A stretch of 64,000 nt of DNA, from positions 181,880,716-181,944,715 of the forward strand of contig CP136066.1 of the NCBI GenBank assembly GCA_032622095.1, read 5' to 3'. The DNA is from Siphonodentalium dalli. Lineage: Eukaryota; Mollusca; Scaphopoda; Gadilida; Siphonodentaliidae. The translations under genes were made by a program, and so were the position numbers. This document shows positions 1 to 11,156 of this stretch, piece by piece. Under the pieces are notes generated by a model. That model saw only the letters and a list, made by a program, of their open reading frames with translations. It did not search any database and was not told where the DNA came from. Position 1 is the stretch's first letter. Every line of letters starts with the position of its first letter.

Positions 1-91
1 GAATGCTCAGTTTAATTCAATTAATCGTGGCGACCACGGGGCAATAAAACTTTCAGATTGTTGACCTGTAGCTTTCCGTTTATTCTGAGAG
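1..91. other. Intergenic or intronic flank left of the hAT-type element
   Basis: No gene is seen here. The last eight bases, TCTGAGAG at 84-91, are the left copy of the target-site duplication of the element that begins at 92. Confidence 0.5.
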
Positions 92-1464
92 AAGGGTCCT
101 GCGAATATTCGATTCGAAAGTCAAATTCGATTCGAATTCGAGTCGAAATTGCCAACTCGAAATTTCGAATATACACTGATGGAAAAGTAGGCTGTTTACG
201 GAAAAGTACACACATCAATCTTAGCTGTTTTTGTGCCATTTAATTACAGAAAATGATGTATATATGCACCTTATAATTCTTATTGTACATCGCGATTATA
301 TATATTAAATATAAGTATAACCAGCAATTAGCCACTATAGGACTACTAAATATGCCTGAATTCTAGCTTTGAACATGGTAGCCAAAAGCTCGGAGATCAC
401 CGATGGACCGACAACGCGCATGAATAATAATAGCTATGAGACTGAGCAACCGCTAGCATTATCTGCCGTCTATCCGTCTCAGATTCTGCATTATGTAGTA
501 TAGCTGAGAATTTAAACAACACGTGTTCCCGGCATCGGAGCGTTCTATGACACTTGACAAAATGTCGTCGTTATTCATGTTTATTTTAAACATGATAAAG
601 CTGCAGGTAGTGCATGGACTTAGTGCCACCGCACATGCTGCGATTAAAATCGTAAGTGGGGAAAATCGCAGGAGGAAGCATCCAATGCGCATGCCCATGA
701 CAATATCGTAGCCAAATCGTAGCAATCAAGCACTGTTTGATTTTACCAGGAAAATCGTGGCATGACTTTGGCAACGCGCGCGATCGTAGCTGTCACATGA
801 CCACTGTCGCACTGGTCATGTTGTAAATACCACGAAAATCATAGCTGCAAAGATCGCAGCACCGTAGCGTCTGCGGGCAAGCTACGATTTCTCCACCTAC
901 GATTTTCCCCACTTACGATTTTAATCGCAGCGTCTGCGGTGGCACTTACACGTGAGATGAATGCAACCTGGTGTATGAATCGCAGGCATCTGGGACAATG
1001 ACCCATCTATGGAATAATCTGTCCAAGAAGCATCCAGCCCTACATAATCAGGCTACCCTGCGACTGTTGCATCTTCAAGTTTATAACAACGGGTGATTCC
1101 GAATGTCGATTTGAAATTTTGCATGTACATGCAAACTGTACAAATTTCGCGTGATTTTAGTTCTGATAATCCGTTTAGTGGTTATATATTAATCGTCGTG
1201 ACGGCCGCATGGACGTTTTTATTTTAATCTGCCTTTTTTTCTCGACATTTATCATTTGAAGTTAATAGTATTGCAAACGACGGTTCATCGCCACATAAGT
1301 TATGATGGAACTTCGTGCATGTAATTGATAGAACGTTTCACAAATCGTCTAATCGTTTACAAAACATGCCCAATTGAGAATGCAACACAGATATGATTCG
1401 ATTCGATATTCGATTCGATTTCCAGAATTCGATTCGATCAAAATATCCAATTCGCAGGACCCTA
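92..1464. mobile_element. Non-autonomous hAT-type DNA transposon
   Basis: The left end reads AAGGGTCCTGCGAAT and the right end is the inverted complement TAGGGTCCTGCGAAT, so there is a 14-15 bp terminal inverted repeat with one mismatch at the outermost base. The element is flanked on both sides by TCTGAGAG (84-91 and 1465-1472), a perfect 8-bp target duplication; 8 bp together with a YAGGG-like terminus is the signature of the hAT superfamily. Subterminal ATTCGATTCG-rich tracts lie inside each end (105-170 and about 1395-1440). No transposase reading frame is visible, so this copy is non-autonomous. It holds a nested Harbinger-like MITE at 623-945. It lies downstream of the NPC2-like exon 1 on that gene's strand, so it is probably intronic. 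Confidence 0.8.
623..945. mobile_element. PIF/Harbinger-like MITE nested in the hAT element
   Basis: The two ends are long inverted repeats: GTGCCACCGCA... with GCGATTAAAATCGTAAGTGG at 640-660 on the left, and the complementary series at about 880-945 on the right. The flanks are TTA (620-622) and TTA (946-948), the 3-bp TWA duplication typical of PIF/Harbinger. There is no coding capacity. It is younger than its hAT host because it interrupts it. Confidence 0.7.
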
Positions 1465-1875
1465 TCTGAGAGTCACACGGCCAGGTGAAAATGCGATGTG
1501 AAGATGATGGCAGTGGCACGGGTATCATTATTTATGTCTAGATAGAATTGAGTATATAAACTATATTGTCAGATATAAAGCAAGTTTTCTGTCAGAGTCT
1601 TCAGCAACTGGATACAAAGGTATTGAGAATACCAACTTTAATCTTGCTTTTAAAATGTGGTGCATTATAGATGCAACGAAACTTTATTTAGGTGGATTTT
1701 GAAGAGAAAAAAAAATCCCAAAAAAAAAAAAAATTCCCGACGTACCTACCTGGATTTTTTTGCTCATGAAATCGGAAACAGACATGTTTTTTTTGTTTTT
1801 TTGGCCTAATCCCAGACCTGCCCAAGTTGTTGAAATTAAAATATAAATTGAATTTTGGCCAATTTAAGGTCTCAC

Positions 1876-1957
1876 CGCAGTCTTTCCAAGGAGTTTTCGC
1901 GTCTATTGCACACAGCAGAAATGACAAAACAAGCAGTACGAGATAACTTGTGGCCAT
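1876..1957 (-). CDS. NPC2-like (ML-domain) secreted sterol/lipid-binding protein, first coding exon
   Basis: The ATG at 1957-1955 has a good context (AAAATGGCC). It opens a hydrophobic signal peptide (MATSYLVLLVLSFLLCAIDA), followed by KTPWKDCG and a strong GTGAGA donor at 1875-1870. The K-D-C-G motif just after signal cleavage is where mature NPC2/ML proteins start; this Cys forms the first disulphide of the ML beta-sandwich, which carries cholesterol or other lipids in the lysosome lumen or is secreted. The exon is 82 bp and ends in phase 1, which to my knowledge matches exon 1 of vertebrate NPC2. Open reading continues past the donor, but that extension (poly-Lys/Phe) is not ML-like. No further ML exon is seen at 1-1870, so the remaining exons should lie left of the window. 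Orthology to NPC2 rather than another ML protein cannot be settled from 27 residues. Confidence 0.72.
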
Positions 1958-2820
1958 TTTTGCGACTCTTCTCAGAAAAAGATTCAATCGAATGAGAATG
2001 GCGTGATAAAACTCGTGACTGTGAGTAGAGATGTCCTTGACCTCATAGCCTGGTACCCGATTCGCCGGAAACACGATTACGTCGAGGACCTAGACTATTG
2101 ACATAAAAGTTTCATTTCGTACCCTCATATTTTCGTACCCTACCAACTCGTAACCGATTTAGTTATATCGTACCATCTGGCTGTGAGTCATTTAAATACA
2201 CTTGTGAGTCATCTCGTACCCTCCTTCGGAAATAACAAGAACACCAAAAAACACCAGACCATGCGTTCAAAACGAAGAAAGATACCTAACATACCATTAT
2301 TTGGCATTCTTGTGCGATCCCGTGTCATTTCATGAAAGGTACAAACTGACATGTATGCATACATATGTGCAGGAAAATACTCACGGACAGAAGATTCGAA
2401 ATAACAAAAATCAATTACGAGTTTATAGTAGTATTGTCCGGCTTGCGCACCATACCACCCCCTCATCATTCAAAATAAAAACCGTGTTAAAGATGCATAA
2501 TCCGAAAATAACGCTCGCTGTGTATCAATCATATTGCTGCAATATTGATCACTTACCCCATCACAGAAATCACAGGCCTCCCTGGAATATATACATAGAA
2601 ATTGGTAAAATAACTAGTAAAAAATATAGAAACAATTAAAACACCCCTGCAATACAGCATTTGATTTCCACACAGCAGTCACACATCAACCTAAAAACAA
2701 TATACAAGGCTAAGAACAATTTCAGTACCTAGTATATAAAATCACAGTAGGCCTATATCCATGGCTCATCTACTATTCTTTGAAATAGATGCATGCTAAA
2801 CTAGAACAACCGAATTTATA
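1958..2820. other. Upstream region of the NPC2-like exon and intergenic DNA
   Basis: No coding exon is recognised. Repeated CGTACCCT words lie at about 2118-2222. Open frames on both strands are AT-rich and resemble no family. The promoter of the NPC2-like gene should lie in the first few hundred bases, but no clear TATA or CCAAT arrangement is evident. Confidence 0.4.
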
Positions 2821-2839
2821 TGGAACCTAGACCCAATTG

Positions 2840-5800
2840 AGATTGCCCAACTAAACCACATGCTAAATGACTACCAAACTCCTGATGTTACTAAAGTGGA
2901 AATTAACGAAGTAGTGCATGGGAAGATATCCAACATACTTAACAACGCGGCATCTGAAACTTTTGGAATTTATAGTAAGAAACAGAGAAAGCAAAGACAA
3001 AAACGAAATACCAAACCGTGGTTTAACTCAGCTTGTTGGAAAGCCCGAAAAACATATCGCAAAGCAGAGAGACAAACTAAGCAACACCCCAGTGAATTTT
3101 GAAGGCAGTATATGGGGGAAATGTCTAGGCAATATAAACGCGAGATGAATGGGGCTATGGAACTGCACAGAGAATACATGGATCGCGATATGTCAGAGTT
3201 GAAAAACCGAAACACTAAGAAATTTTTGTCAAACCTGAACAAACGTGACAAGATATGACTAGTTCCATACAACTTGACACACTAGAAACATATTTTAGAG
3301 ATTTGAACGCGATATCATACGCCGATGAACCTGAACAGAAATGCGAAGATGGACACCCGGACAATTTAAGCACGCTTAACCAGCCAATTTCAGTTGATGA
3401 AATTAAAACGGCAATTAATGGCCTTAGAAATAACAAATCGTCCGGTGACGACAAGCTCTTTAACGAATACATAAAATGTTCTTGTGATACAATAATTGAT
3501 ATCTACTGATATCTAACCTAGTTTTTGTGTCTGGTTGCGTCCCAGACTCATGGGGGATAGGAACGATTATACCACTGTACAAAAACAAAGGCGACATGAA
3601 TAACCCCAAGAATTACAGGCCCACCACTCTCTTGAGTTGCTTCGGAAAAATTACTGTTTACGAAAATTCTTTCGAATCGTTTGTATTCATATGTTGAATG
3701 TGATAAACTTTTATGTGAGAACCAATCTGGATTCCGGAAAGGTTATTCGACGACTGACAATATTTTCACCTTACATATTTTGAGCGAAATGACTCGATGC
3801 TTGAAACGGAACTTATACTGTGCATTTATCGATTTTGAAAAATCTTTCGGCAAGATATGGGGGCAGGGACTCTGGCATAAATTGTTAGCCATCGATATAA
3901 ATGGAAAAATCTACAGAATAATACGTAATATATACTCAGATATTAAGTCAAAAGTTAAATTTGGAAACTGTTTGTCAAATTCTTTCCCCTGCTTATCAGG
4001 GGTTGGGCAAGGTGGAAACCTTTCTCCCACCTTGCAATATATCTCAACGATTTGGAAGATTTTCTCAAAGAAGATGGGGTAGATGGTTTGTCAAAAACAA
4101 CAGATGACTTGAAAAATAACTTGGATGTCTATGTGACACTTTTTGTTATACTATATACGGATGACACGGTTCTGTTAGCCGAAACACCCGTGAAACTTCA
4201 GAATGCTCGCAATGTTTTTCAAAGATATTCCCAAAAGTGGAAACTTACAGTTAATGTCGAAAAAACTAAGATTTTGCTGATTTCAAAACGCAGTCTACAG
4301 AAAGGTAGGAAATTCTTTTATGACGGAATAGAAATTGAATATGTGAAATACTTTAACTACCTTGGAATCATACACACTAAATCAGGCTCATTCTCTTTGG
4401 CTAAAAATACTCTAGCGGATAAGGCCACGAGAGCAATGTACTCGATAATATAAAAGTCTAGAACTCACTGTCTCTCAGTTAAAAATCAATTTGATCTGTT
4501 TGATGCCCAAGTTACTCCTATACTGACGTACTGTTGTGATGTGTGGGGATATGGAAATAACGATATTTTTGAAAATATACACAAACAGTTCTTGAAATAT
4601 GTACTTCATTTGAAAACATCTACTCCAGATTACATGATATATGGTGAAAGTGGCCGTTTCCCCCTTAATATCACTATAGATTTGCGTATTATCAAGTATT
4701 GGCTGAAAGTGAGGAACATGACCGACACTACATGTATATACTGTAAGATTATGTACCGTACTTGTTGGCATTGCAGCTCAGTGAAAATACATCCACGAAG
4801 TTCGTATGGATTGAGAAAGTGAAGACTGTGCTAACCCAATGTGGACAAGGGATCTTCTTTACACCGACACACGTTTACGTTCTGAAGAAATAACCACATG
4901 TGTTAAATGCAGTCTCATCAATCAATATAGGGCCGTTTGTAAATCAGATATAGACAAATCCAGTAGAGGTAATATATACAAGATTTTTAAACACAATATC
5001 TGTTTCGAAAAGTATTTGGACTGCCCTGACAACAAAAACAGAAGTACATTGTGCCAATTCCAAACATGTAATCATAGACTGCCCATAGAGAGAGGAAGAT
5101 GGAACGACACTAATGTAATGGAACGAACATGTCCCTTGTGTAATAATTATAAGCTTGGCGATGATCTTCATTACTTGTTCGAATGTAACCACTTTATAGA
5201 TGTTAGAAATCGTTTTCTCCCGGCTAAATATATCAGAAAGAGACATGCGACCATCGATATTCTTGACGACTTAATTGATATGACCGATATAGCATTCCTC
5301 CGCCGACTATGTTCCTTCATTAGGGAAATTAACCGTTATTTTTAGCTTTATATATTGACAATTACGTTAGGTGATGATGACTATATATAACTGTTGTTGT
5401 TGTTGCTGAGAAATTATAAGACGATGGCAAACATGACGATGATTACGATAATGCTGATTATAATGGTGACGAGTTATATATGACGATGACACTGATGGAT
5501 GTTTTTATTAATGATGATGTTCGCGATGACGATGTCGATGCACATAATGATAGTCTTGACGATGATGAAAATGATTAATGTAATGATGGTGATGATGATG
5601 ATGATGCTGATGACGATGATGATGATGATGATGATGACGATGTTGACGACGAGGTATAATGTTGTTGATGCTGATATTGTGATGATGAACAAATAGACGC
5701 AGATCGGGAGGTCGCTGAGCATATCATGTACATAAAATTACCTTCCTTCTATCATTCTTTCAAGTTTGTATATACACTATTTTTTTCTCTCAATATCCTG

Positions 5801-5860
5801 TAATGTGTGTATGGATCAGAGAATAAAGCATATATAGCTTTCAAATCAAAATAAATCTAA
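2840..5860 (+). mobile_element. Degenerate non-LTR retrotransposon (Jockey/CR1-like LINE), 5'-truncated
   Basis: Recognisable pieces run in order through all three frames. A basic linker (KPWFNSACWKARKTYRKAER, 3020-3080) leads to an RT entry segment (DEIKTAINGLRNNKSSGDD, about 3398-3454). The RT core follows, with NQSGFRKGYST and FIDFEKSF (motif A Asp, about 3725-3850), GVGQGGNLSP (about 4000-4030) and the YTDD box (about 4154) in place of YADD. A C-terminal domain has NHRLPIERGRW and a C-P-L-C...H...C zinc-knuckle-like signature (about 5070-5195), ending at 5345. Stops or frameshifts near 3100, 3250, 3510, 4040, 4450 and 4820 make it non-functional. No endonuclease domain is visible, so the copy is 5'-truncated. 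A GAT-rich tract and an AATAAA at about 5821 are probably 3' UTR. Clade placement is tentative. Confidence 0.85.
5369..5690 (+). repeat. Imperfect (GAT/GAC)n trinucleotide tract
   Basis: Runs of GATGATGAC and variants dominate about 320 bases just after the LINE stop codon. They generate long Met/Ile-only open frames on both strands, which are artefacts. The tract probably grew inside the LINE 3' UTR. Confidence 0.85.
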
Positions 5861-5908
5861 TCATTTTGTTTTGTGCTACTTGTAGTTTGTTTTTATAGGT
5901 GGCACCAA

Positions 5909-6830
5909 GACGGTCTCGGACCAAATTGCGGATGAAGATGGATAACTCTAAAATTATGTGGCTTTTTTTGTGTCAGATATTTGACAAACCGGCACAAATT
6001 CGCTGAACAAAATGTTGATAAATAACAGTTTTTCGGGCAATTCTATACTATATTTGACTGTGGTTAACATTAATTTTGGGCAATTAATCGATTCCGATAA
6101 CTGAAGCGGCATTTAAAAAAAAAATTGTTGTTGATGGCATCTGATGATATGGGGACCATCGAATCGGTTGAGTACCTTTAACAATCAACCATAAGGCTGT
6201 GCAAAATTAATCTAGGCCAAAAATAAATTGAATGTACACGTTTTCCGGTACCGGTACCCACCTCCCCTATCTATTTACGCCGCGCCCAAAATCATTTTTA
6301 TTGATTTTGACCTTTTTCGTCGACAATTTAAAAAAAAGGTTTTGTGAATCATCGCCAGATTCTATTTTTAAGTTTACTGCACGCTGCTATATTATGTCCC
6401 GATACTGATCTCACAAGTGTCCTATGTGTGTCCGATCATTGCTACCTAAATTTAGATAGTTTATGTCCGTTTAACAAGCAGACAGTCCTATATTTTGAGT
6501 GTTCAAACCAAATGACTTCCTTTTCCTTTTCAATCGACAATATACAAGTCCTAGCTGATCGAAATCACAACGAACTGTCTTTGCTAACAACGGATTTATT
6601 GAAATACATGCACCACTAAGAGACGATCTTAGTTGTACTAATAACATAGTTATACTTTCTGTCGTCACCACTGTCAGCTATGGTATAAAATTTCCCAAAA
6701 CGTGTTATTTATCAACATTTTGTTCGACGAAATATGGCCGTATTATCACTTGACTATCACGAAATTTGGCCGTATTACCACTTGATTTTAGAGTTGTCCA
6801 TCTTCATCCGCAATTTTGTCCAGGACAGTC
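5909..6830. mobile_element. Long-inverted-repeat (foldback-type) element
   Basis: The segment beginning GACGGTCTCGGACC, continuing through AAATTGCGGATGAAGATGG and on to about 6040 (including ATGTTGATAAATAAC), recurs as its inverted complement at about 6690-6830. The arms are about 130-150 bp with scattered mismatches. The ~650-bp interior has no recognisable transposase. Related fragments lie at 12290-12605 (interior) and 50792-51057 (left arm plus adjoining interior), so this is a dispersed family. Confidence 0.7.
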
Positions 6831-7619
6831 CGTTTGAAGACGTTCTTCTGGGCCACAAATAATTGCACATCTCGAGAAATAACAAACGTCAAAAATCGAT
6901 ATCTGATCAATCTGAGCTTTGGTGGGTGGGTTCCTCGACTCGAATCAAATATTTTTTTACACCCGAAGCCAAGGAAATAGTTAAATGTAAATAGTTTGAA
7001 CATTATGTATGTATCTGTGAACGTAGCAGCTCACGTATACGTATTTATTGCAAAGCATGTGAGCACACTTTTATTGTGGAAACGTGGCTCTAAACTATAT
7101 ATTATTACCTGCATAGTATTCCTGTTTTGACATAGTCTTAAAGGGATACTGTACCCAAAATGTTGTTGTTGGTTTCTATAGTCTCCGAGTCGGAGAATAA
7201 GGTAAAAAAAATTCCATTATTTGAAAATCTGTTGAGTACGAAGTAGTGTTACGGATGGAAAATTTACCGGAATGCAAAAATGCAAATTGTCGTTGTCGAG
7301 TAATTTTTGTACAGTTTTTAACCAAATAAACCAAATAAAAGTTATATTATATGCATACTAGTCCCATATTCTCATTTGAGTTATTGTATCGTCACTAGTC
7401 AGTTAGTGGCTTGAGTTTTCTCCCCGTATCATCATTATATTTAAACGATCGTGTGCGCGATCGGTTTAACAATCCAGTATCCCTCAATTACTTCATTTGA
7501 TTACGTCGTGTACACGGAAATTCGTAATTTAGTTGACGCCATTTTATGGCTCCAGTCATAAATTCAATTTATATCAAATTATTAACTTTTAAATTATTAA
7601 ATTTTAAGATAGCCTATTA

Positions 7620-8323
7620 GTGTCGGCGCACACGATCACGGTTGTCCCCGGTTTACCCGCTGCGGTGTAAATCGGGCCCGATAAAATCGGGGGGTTCAGC
7701 GCACACGAGTCCGATTTTCACTCCGGTCATATGCATGAAATGCCTATGGTCACTGTAGTAAATAGCCAACTGGTATGGTCAGCTGATCTAGACATTTACT
7801 ATAGCTAGTCATGGTGATTTATATTAATATGTATTTCTATTTATTAATAATAAACTGAATGAATATATAATATTAATAATAATATTTAATATATTGAATT
7901 TGAGGTCACGGGCAATACTGTGAATACTGCCAATAACCGTAAATTGGCGTAAACTACCTTTCCACAGCTACCGCCTTCTTGTTGCGATTACTATATACGG
8001 GCACCTATTTTCTGCCCATAGGTCTACCAGCAGTTGTTACTTGTCGATGGATCAGAATTCTTGACATAATTTTCGAATAGCGGTCACTGCTAACTATTCC
8101 GACATCTTGAATGATGTTTTGGTCATGTGACAAGCAAAAACACGCGCGTTGCCATCGTCACGAGCCGGTTTTTCCGGATGAAATCAAACTCAGTTTGATC
8201 GGCCCGGTTAAATCGGATCCGACAAAAACCGGCCCAAAGTGTCGGCGCACACGATCCCGGTTGTTCCCGATTTACACCGCAGCCGGGTAAACCGGGGACA
8301 ACCGGGATCGTGTGCGCCGACAC
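7620..8323. mobile_element. PIF/Harbinger-like MITE with a palindromic right end
   Basis: The ends are GTGTCGGCGCACACGATC and its inverted complement, and the inverted repeat continues inward for about 60 bp (CGGTTGTCCCCGGTTTACCC...). The flanks are TTA at 7617-7619 and TTA at 8324-8326, a 3-bp TWA duplication. The right terminal segment (8238-8323) is itself a hairpin of two copies of the terminus facing each other, so the terminus is present three times. No open frame resembles a transposase. Confidence 0.75.
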
Positions 8324-8822
8324 TTAACCTGAGCGTTTACACAATACATCTTCGACTCAAATTACTTATGTTTCTATATATTATCGATATTACATCGTTG
8401 TTATCACCGGAAATTTAATGAAAATGGCGTAGAGTACCCCTTTAAGTTAAAGATTCATTATCTGAATTAACACTCCTTTTGTTTACATAACAATGGTCAA
8501 ACATATGACCATAACATACTGTTTATGCGATATTTCATATTTGTATACGGAGAAAGTCTATCTACATTTTGATGTTCTTTCTGTTTGTGGCGGTTTTTGA
8601 CGGGTGGAGATATTTTCACAGGATACCCACCGCCAAGGCCAACCGTGTCTTTAAGTAATTCCATGTAGATGACAGCAGACCTGATTTACCAGGGACGTGA
8701 CGCACAAGAAGATCAGACAAGTACTTGGGGTGGGGGTACCGTATATGATGTATGTGGGATGATTCCCTGTATATATGTTGTATGAGGGTGGGGATTTTTC
8801 ATTGAGCCTCAGGAGTGGATCA

Positions 8823-9120
8823 TTAGTGTTTGAGCCTTTTTTTTAGATATATTGATAGATTTACTATGATCTTTCTGTTATTTGTATCGAAGAGGTCATG
8901 CAATTTAATTGTGTTTGGTCGGTTGCGATAGTAGGCTTTCATATATTTCATTCTGAGGGCAGTTAACCGAGGGCAGTTCAAAACAAGGTGGTATTCATCG
9001 CCGAGTTCCTCCATACAAAGAGTGCATCTTCGTTCTGAGTATGGGGTGTTTGTCCAAGATCCAGTTGCCACCGGAAGTCGGTGGTTTCTGGTTCTGAATC
9101 TCAGTAGTGGCAGGACGATA
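8823..9120 (-). pseudogene. LINE C-terminal fragment (3' part, left of MITE copy 1)
   Basis: On the minus strand the frame reads LLRFRTRNHRLPVATGSW and then C-T-L-C...GDEYH...C-P, ending at a stop at 8823. This is the same C-terminal zinc-knuckle-like module seen at the end of the LINE at 2840-5345 (NHRLPIERGRW / CPLC / GDDLH), although the sequences differ, so it is a distinct element. The frame starts abruptly at the border of the MITE at 9121 and continues on the other side at 9580. Confidence 0.75.
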
Positions 9121-9579
9121 TGTGACCCGCCATATCAAATCCAGTCGTAAGTCGGGATTTTTTTTACCCTGTGCCAATGCATTCTCTTATATATGCGAGT
9201 CTACCATAGGTCGCCTCGCATATATAAGAGAATGCATTGGCCTAACAATTTTTTACAATTTTAATAATTTGTTCTTGTATTCTTTAACAATTTTATAATT
9301 TCACCCATACAGAGCCCCAGACAAACGAGCAGACGACACTCTTTTATATGCTTCTATATATATATGTGGGGCTCCCTGCAGGGTAATGGATGTTTTTTAT
9401 TTTATGTCCTAAAATTTTTAAGAAACATTTATTTAAAACAAATGATAAAAAATTGTTAGGCCAATGCATTTTATTATATATGCGAGGCGACCTATGATCG
9501 ACTCGCATATATAAGAGAATGCATTGGCACAGGGTGAAAAAATCCCGACTTACGACTGGATTTGATATGGCGGGTCACA
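9121..9579. mobile_element. Palindrome-core TA-flanked MITE, copy 1
   Basis: The termini are TGTGACCCGCCATATCAAAT and its inverted complement, extended inward by CCAGTCGTAAGTCGGGAT, a ~50-bp TIR flanked by TA on each side. Inside each TIR is a ~69-bp hairpin (left 9173-9241; the right one mirrors it at about 9451-9527). The ~200-bp spacer contains AATTTCACCCATACAGAGCC and CCCTGCAGGG. There is no coding capacity. The TA target and short non-coding body suggest mobilisation by a Tc1/mariner-type transposase. The insertion splits a LINE reading frame. Confidence 0.9.
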
Positions 9580-9790
9580 TATTGTTATCATCGAGAGATA
9601 GGTATCGTGGTCTGCCGAAGTTTGGATTTATGGTAGGCCATTCATACATTTGAATGTCAAAATAATAATTTTGAACTCAATGCGTCTTTCAATTGACAGC
9701 CAGTCGGGTTCCTTCGGGATTGGAGAGATGTCGTTTCGACCTAGTGATAAGTCTGGCTGCGCTATTTGGACAACTTTCAGCATTTTTTTT
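9580..9790 (-). pseudogene. LINE fragment (upstream part, right of MITE copy 1)
   Basis: Read on the minus strand, a frame containing NPNFGRPRYLSLDDNN runs to the MITE border at 9580. If the MITE and one TA are ignored, it joins in frame to IVLPLLRFRTRNHRLP at 9120. A second frame further upstream (PDWLSIERRIEFKIIILTF) also looks LINE-derived and implies at least one frameshift in the relic. Confidence 0.6.
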
Positions 9791-9859
9791 TAGAATGGAC
9801 AGTTTACAACCATTAGAGCAAGTTGTTACATTTGTTTAATCTGCTGCTTATAAATTCAC

Positions 9860-10420
9860 AAACGAGCTGTTAACATCCACTCGTCCAAATCGTTCTTTTG
9901 GCATTCCAATCACGCACCACGAACGATAAACCATACATTATTTATATCTTACAAAATATATGTAGGCCTACCGGTAAGGCTGATTTAAAGCTGTGATAGA
10001 TAAACGTCACGTGTAAGCACAGTGCAGAAATGCAGATAGTTGGTACACTATCATGTGACTGAATTTAATTGGAGATAACATAAAAAGCAGACCAGATCCG
10101 TGTTATGTCCATTATGGTCCCCCGTGCCATTCTGTCACATGAAAGGTCATACAACACATTTGCAAATTCGCAATTCCAAGCTGGTTTATTTGTAAATATT
10201 TCTTTCGGTAATTATTGCATGTACGCAGTATATCATTTTCTCTATTTCTGATGTCTGACTTCATAAGGGCTCGTTATGTTCGGTTGTTAGTTAACTTTTG
10301 AAAAATATAAATTTCAAAATCGGCCGCCCGCCCCATTACCAGAAACATGCATTCATGTTAGTTTGGCCTTATTGGTATTGTAGAGATGCCTCATACCTGA
10401 ATCGTCTAAAATGACGAAAA
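9860..10420. repeat. Dispersed duplication, copy A (partner at 13030-13575)
   Basis: Matching landmarks occur in the same order in both copies: CTCGTCCAAATCGTTCTTTT, ACGAACGATA, CTGTGATAGA, GTGCCATTCTGTCACA, AAAGGTCATACAACA and GCATTCATGTTA. By eye the copies are roughly 80% alike with small indels, an old duplication or two copies of one element. No ORF is preserved. Confidence 0.7.
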
Positions 10421-10502
10421 CAAAAGGAGTAAACAATGTCAACGATGAATTTAGCGCGGCAGAATCTGTTATATATCATGTCATATTATAATTAGCCATT
10501 AT

Positions 10503-11156
10503 CTTAGAAATAAAGTATGAACTCTCTGAGGATACAAAATTATCGACAACAAACATTTATTCAGTTCACAGACCATTATTTTATGATCTCTTTTTCGCAA
10601 TTGTTATACAAAAAGTTTTTTGAGATTTTTAATTGGGTCGTAAGACTATTATAAACAATTCATACATTGAAAATAGTTTAATCCAATGAAGTGTTCTATC
10701 TTCAACAAAGCCGAGGCTGGAGCCACTGTTTCGCAGAAATCGTTACTACTTGATACTGGTGGGGGGTCAAGATCACCTGAAACTATTTTGTTTCAAATCT
10801 CAAAGACATCCTCTAAAAATCCACAAATTCTTAGAAATAAAGTAGGAACTCTCTGAGGATACAAAATTATCGACAACAAACATTTATTCAGTTCACAGAC
10901 CATTATTTTATGATATCTTTTTCGCAATTGTTATACAAAAAGTTTTTTGAGATTTTTAATTGGGTCGTAAGACTATTATAAACAATTCATACATTGAAAA
11001 TAGTTTAATCCAATGAAGTGTTCTATCTTCAACAAAGCCGAGGCTGGAGCCACTGTTTCGCAGAAATCGTTACTACTTGATACTGGTGGGGGGTCAAGAT
11101 CACCTGAAACTATTTTGTTTCAAATCTCAAAGACATCCTCTAAAAATCCACAAATT
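10503..11156. repeat. Tandem direct duplication, 327-bp unit
   Basis: Unit 1 (10503-10829) and unit 2 (10830-11156) are nearly identical; differences seen are TATG versus TAGG near the start and ATCTC versus ATATC further on. Near identity indicates a recent local duplication. The unit has no recognised coding content. Confidence 0.9.

Noticed and set aside
5474-5722. Met/Ile-rich open frames on both strands
   Set aside because: Translation of a GAT trinucleotide microsatellite.
9107-9298. Recurring 60-125-codon open frames with peptides such as LYMRGDLWSTRIYKRMHW and ANAFSYICESTIGRLAY
   Set aside because: They are translations of the two strands of the hairpin in the MITEs (also near 18444, 27004, 31313, 41204, 61000 and 63327). 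Identical peptides arise from repeat identity, not coding.
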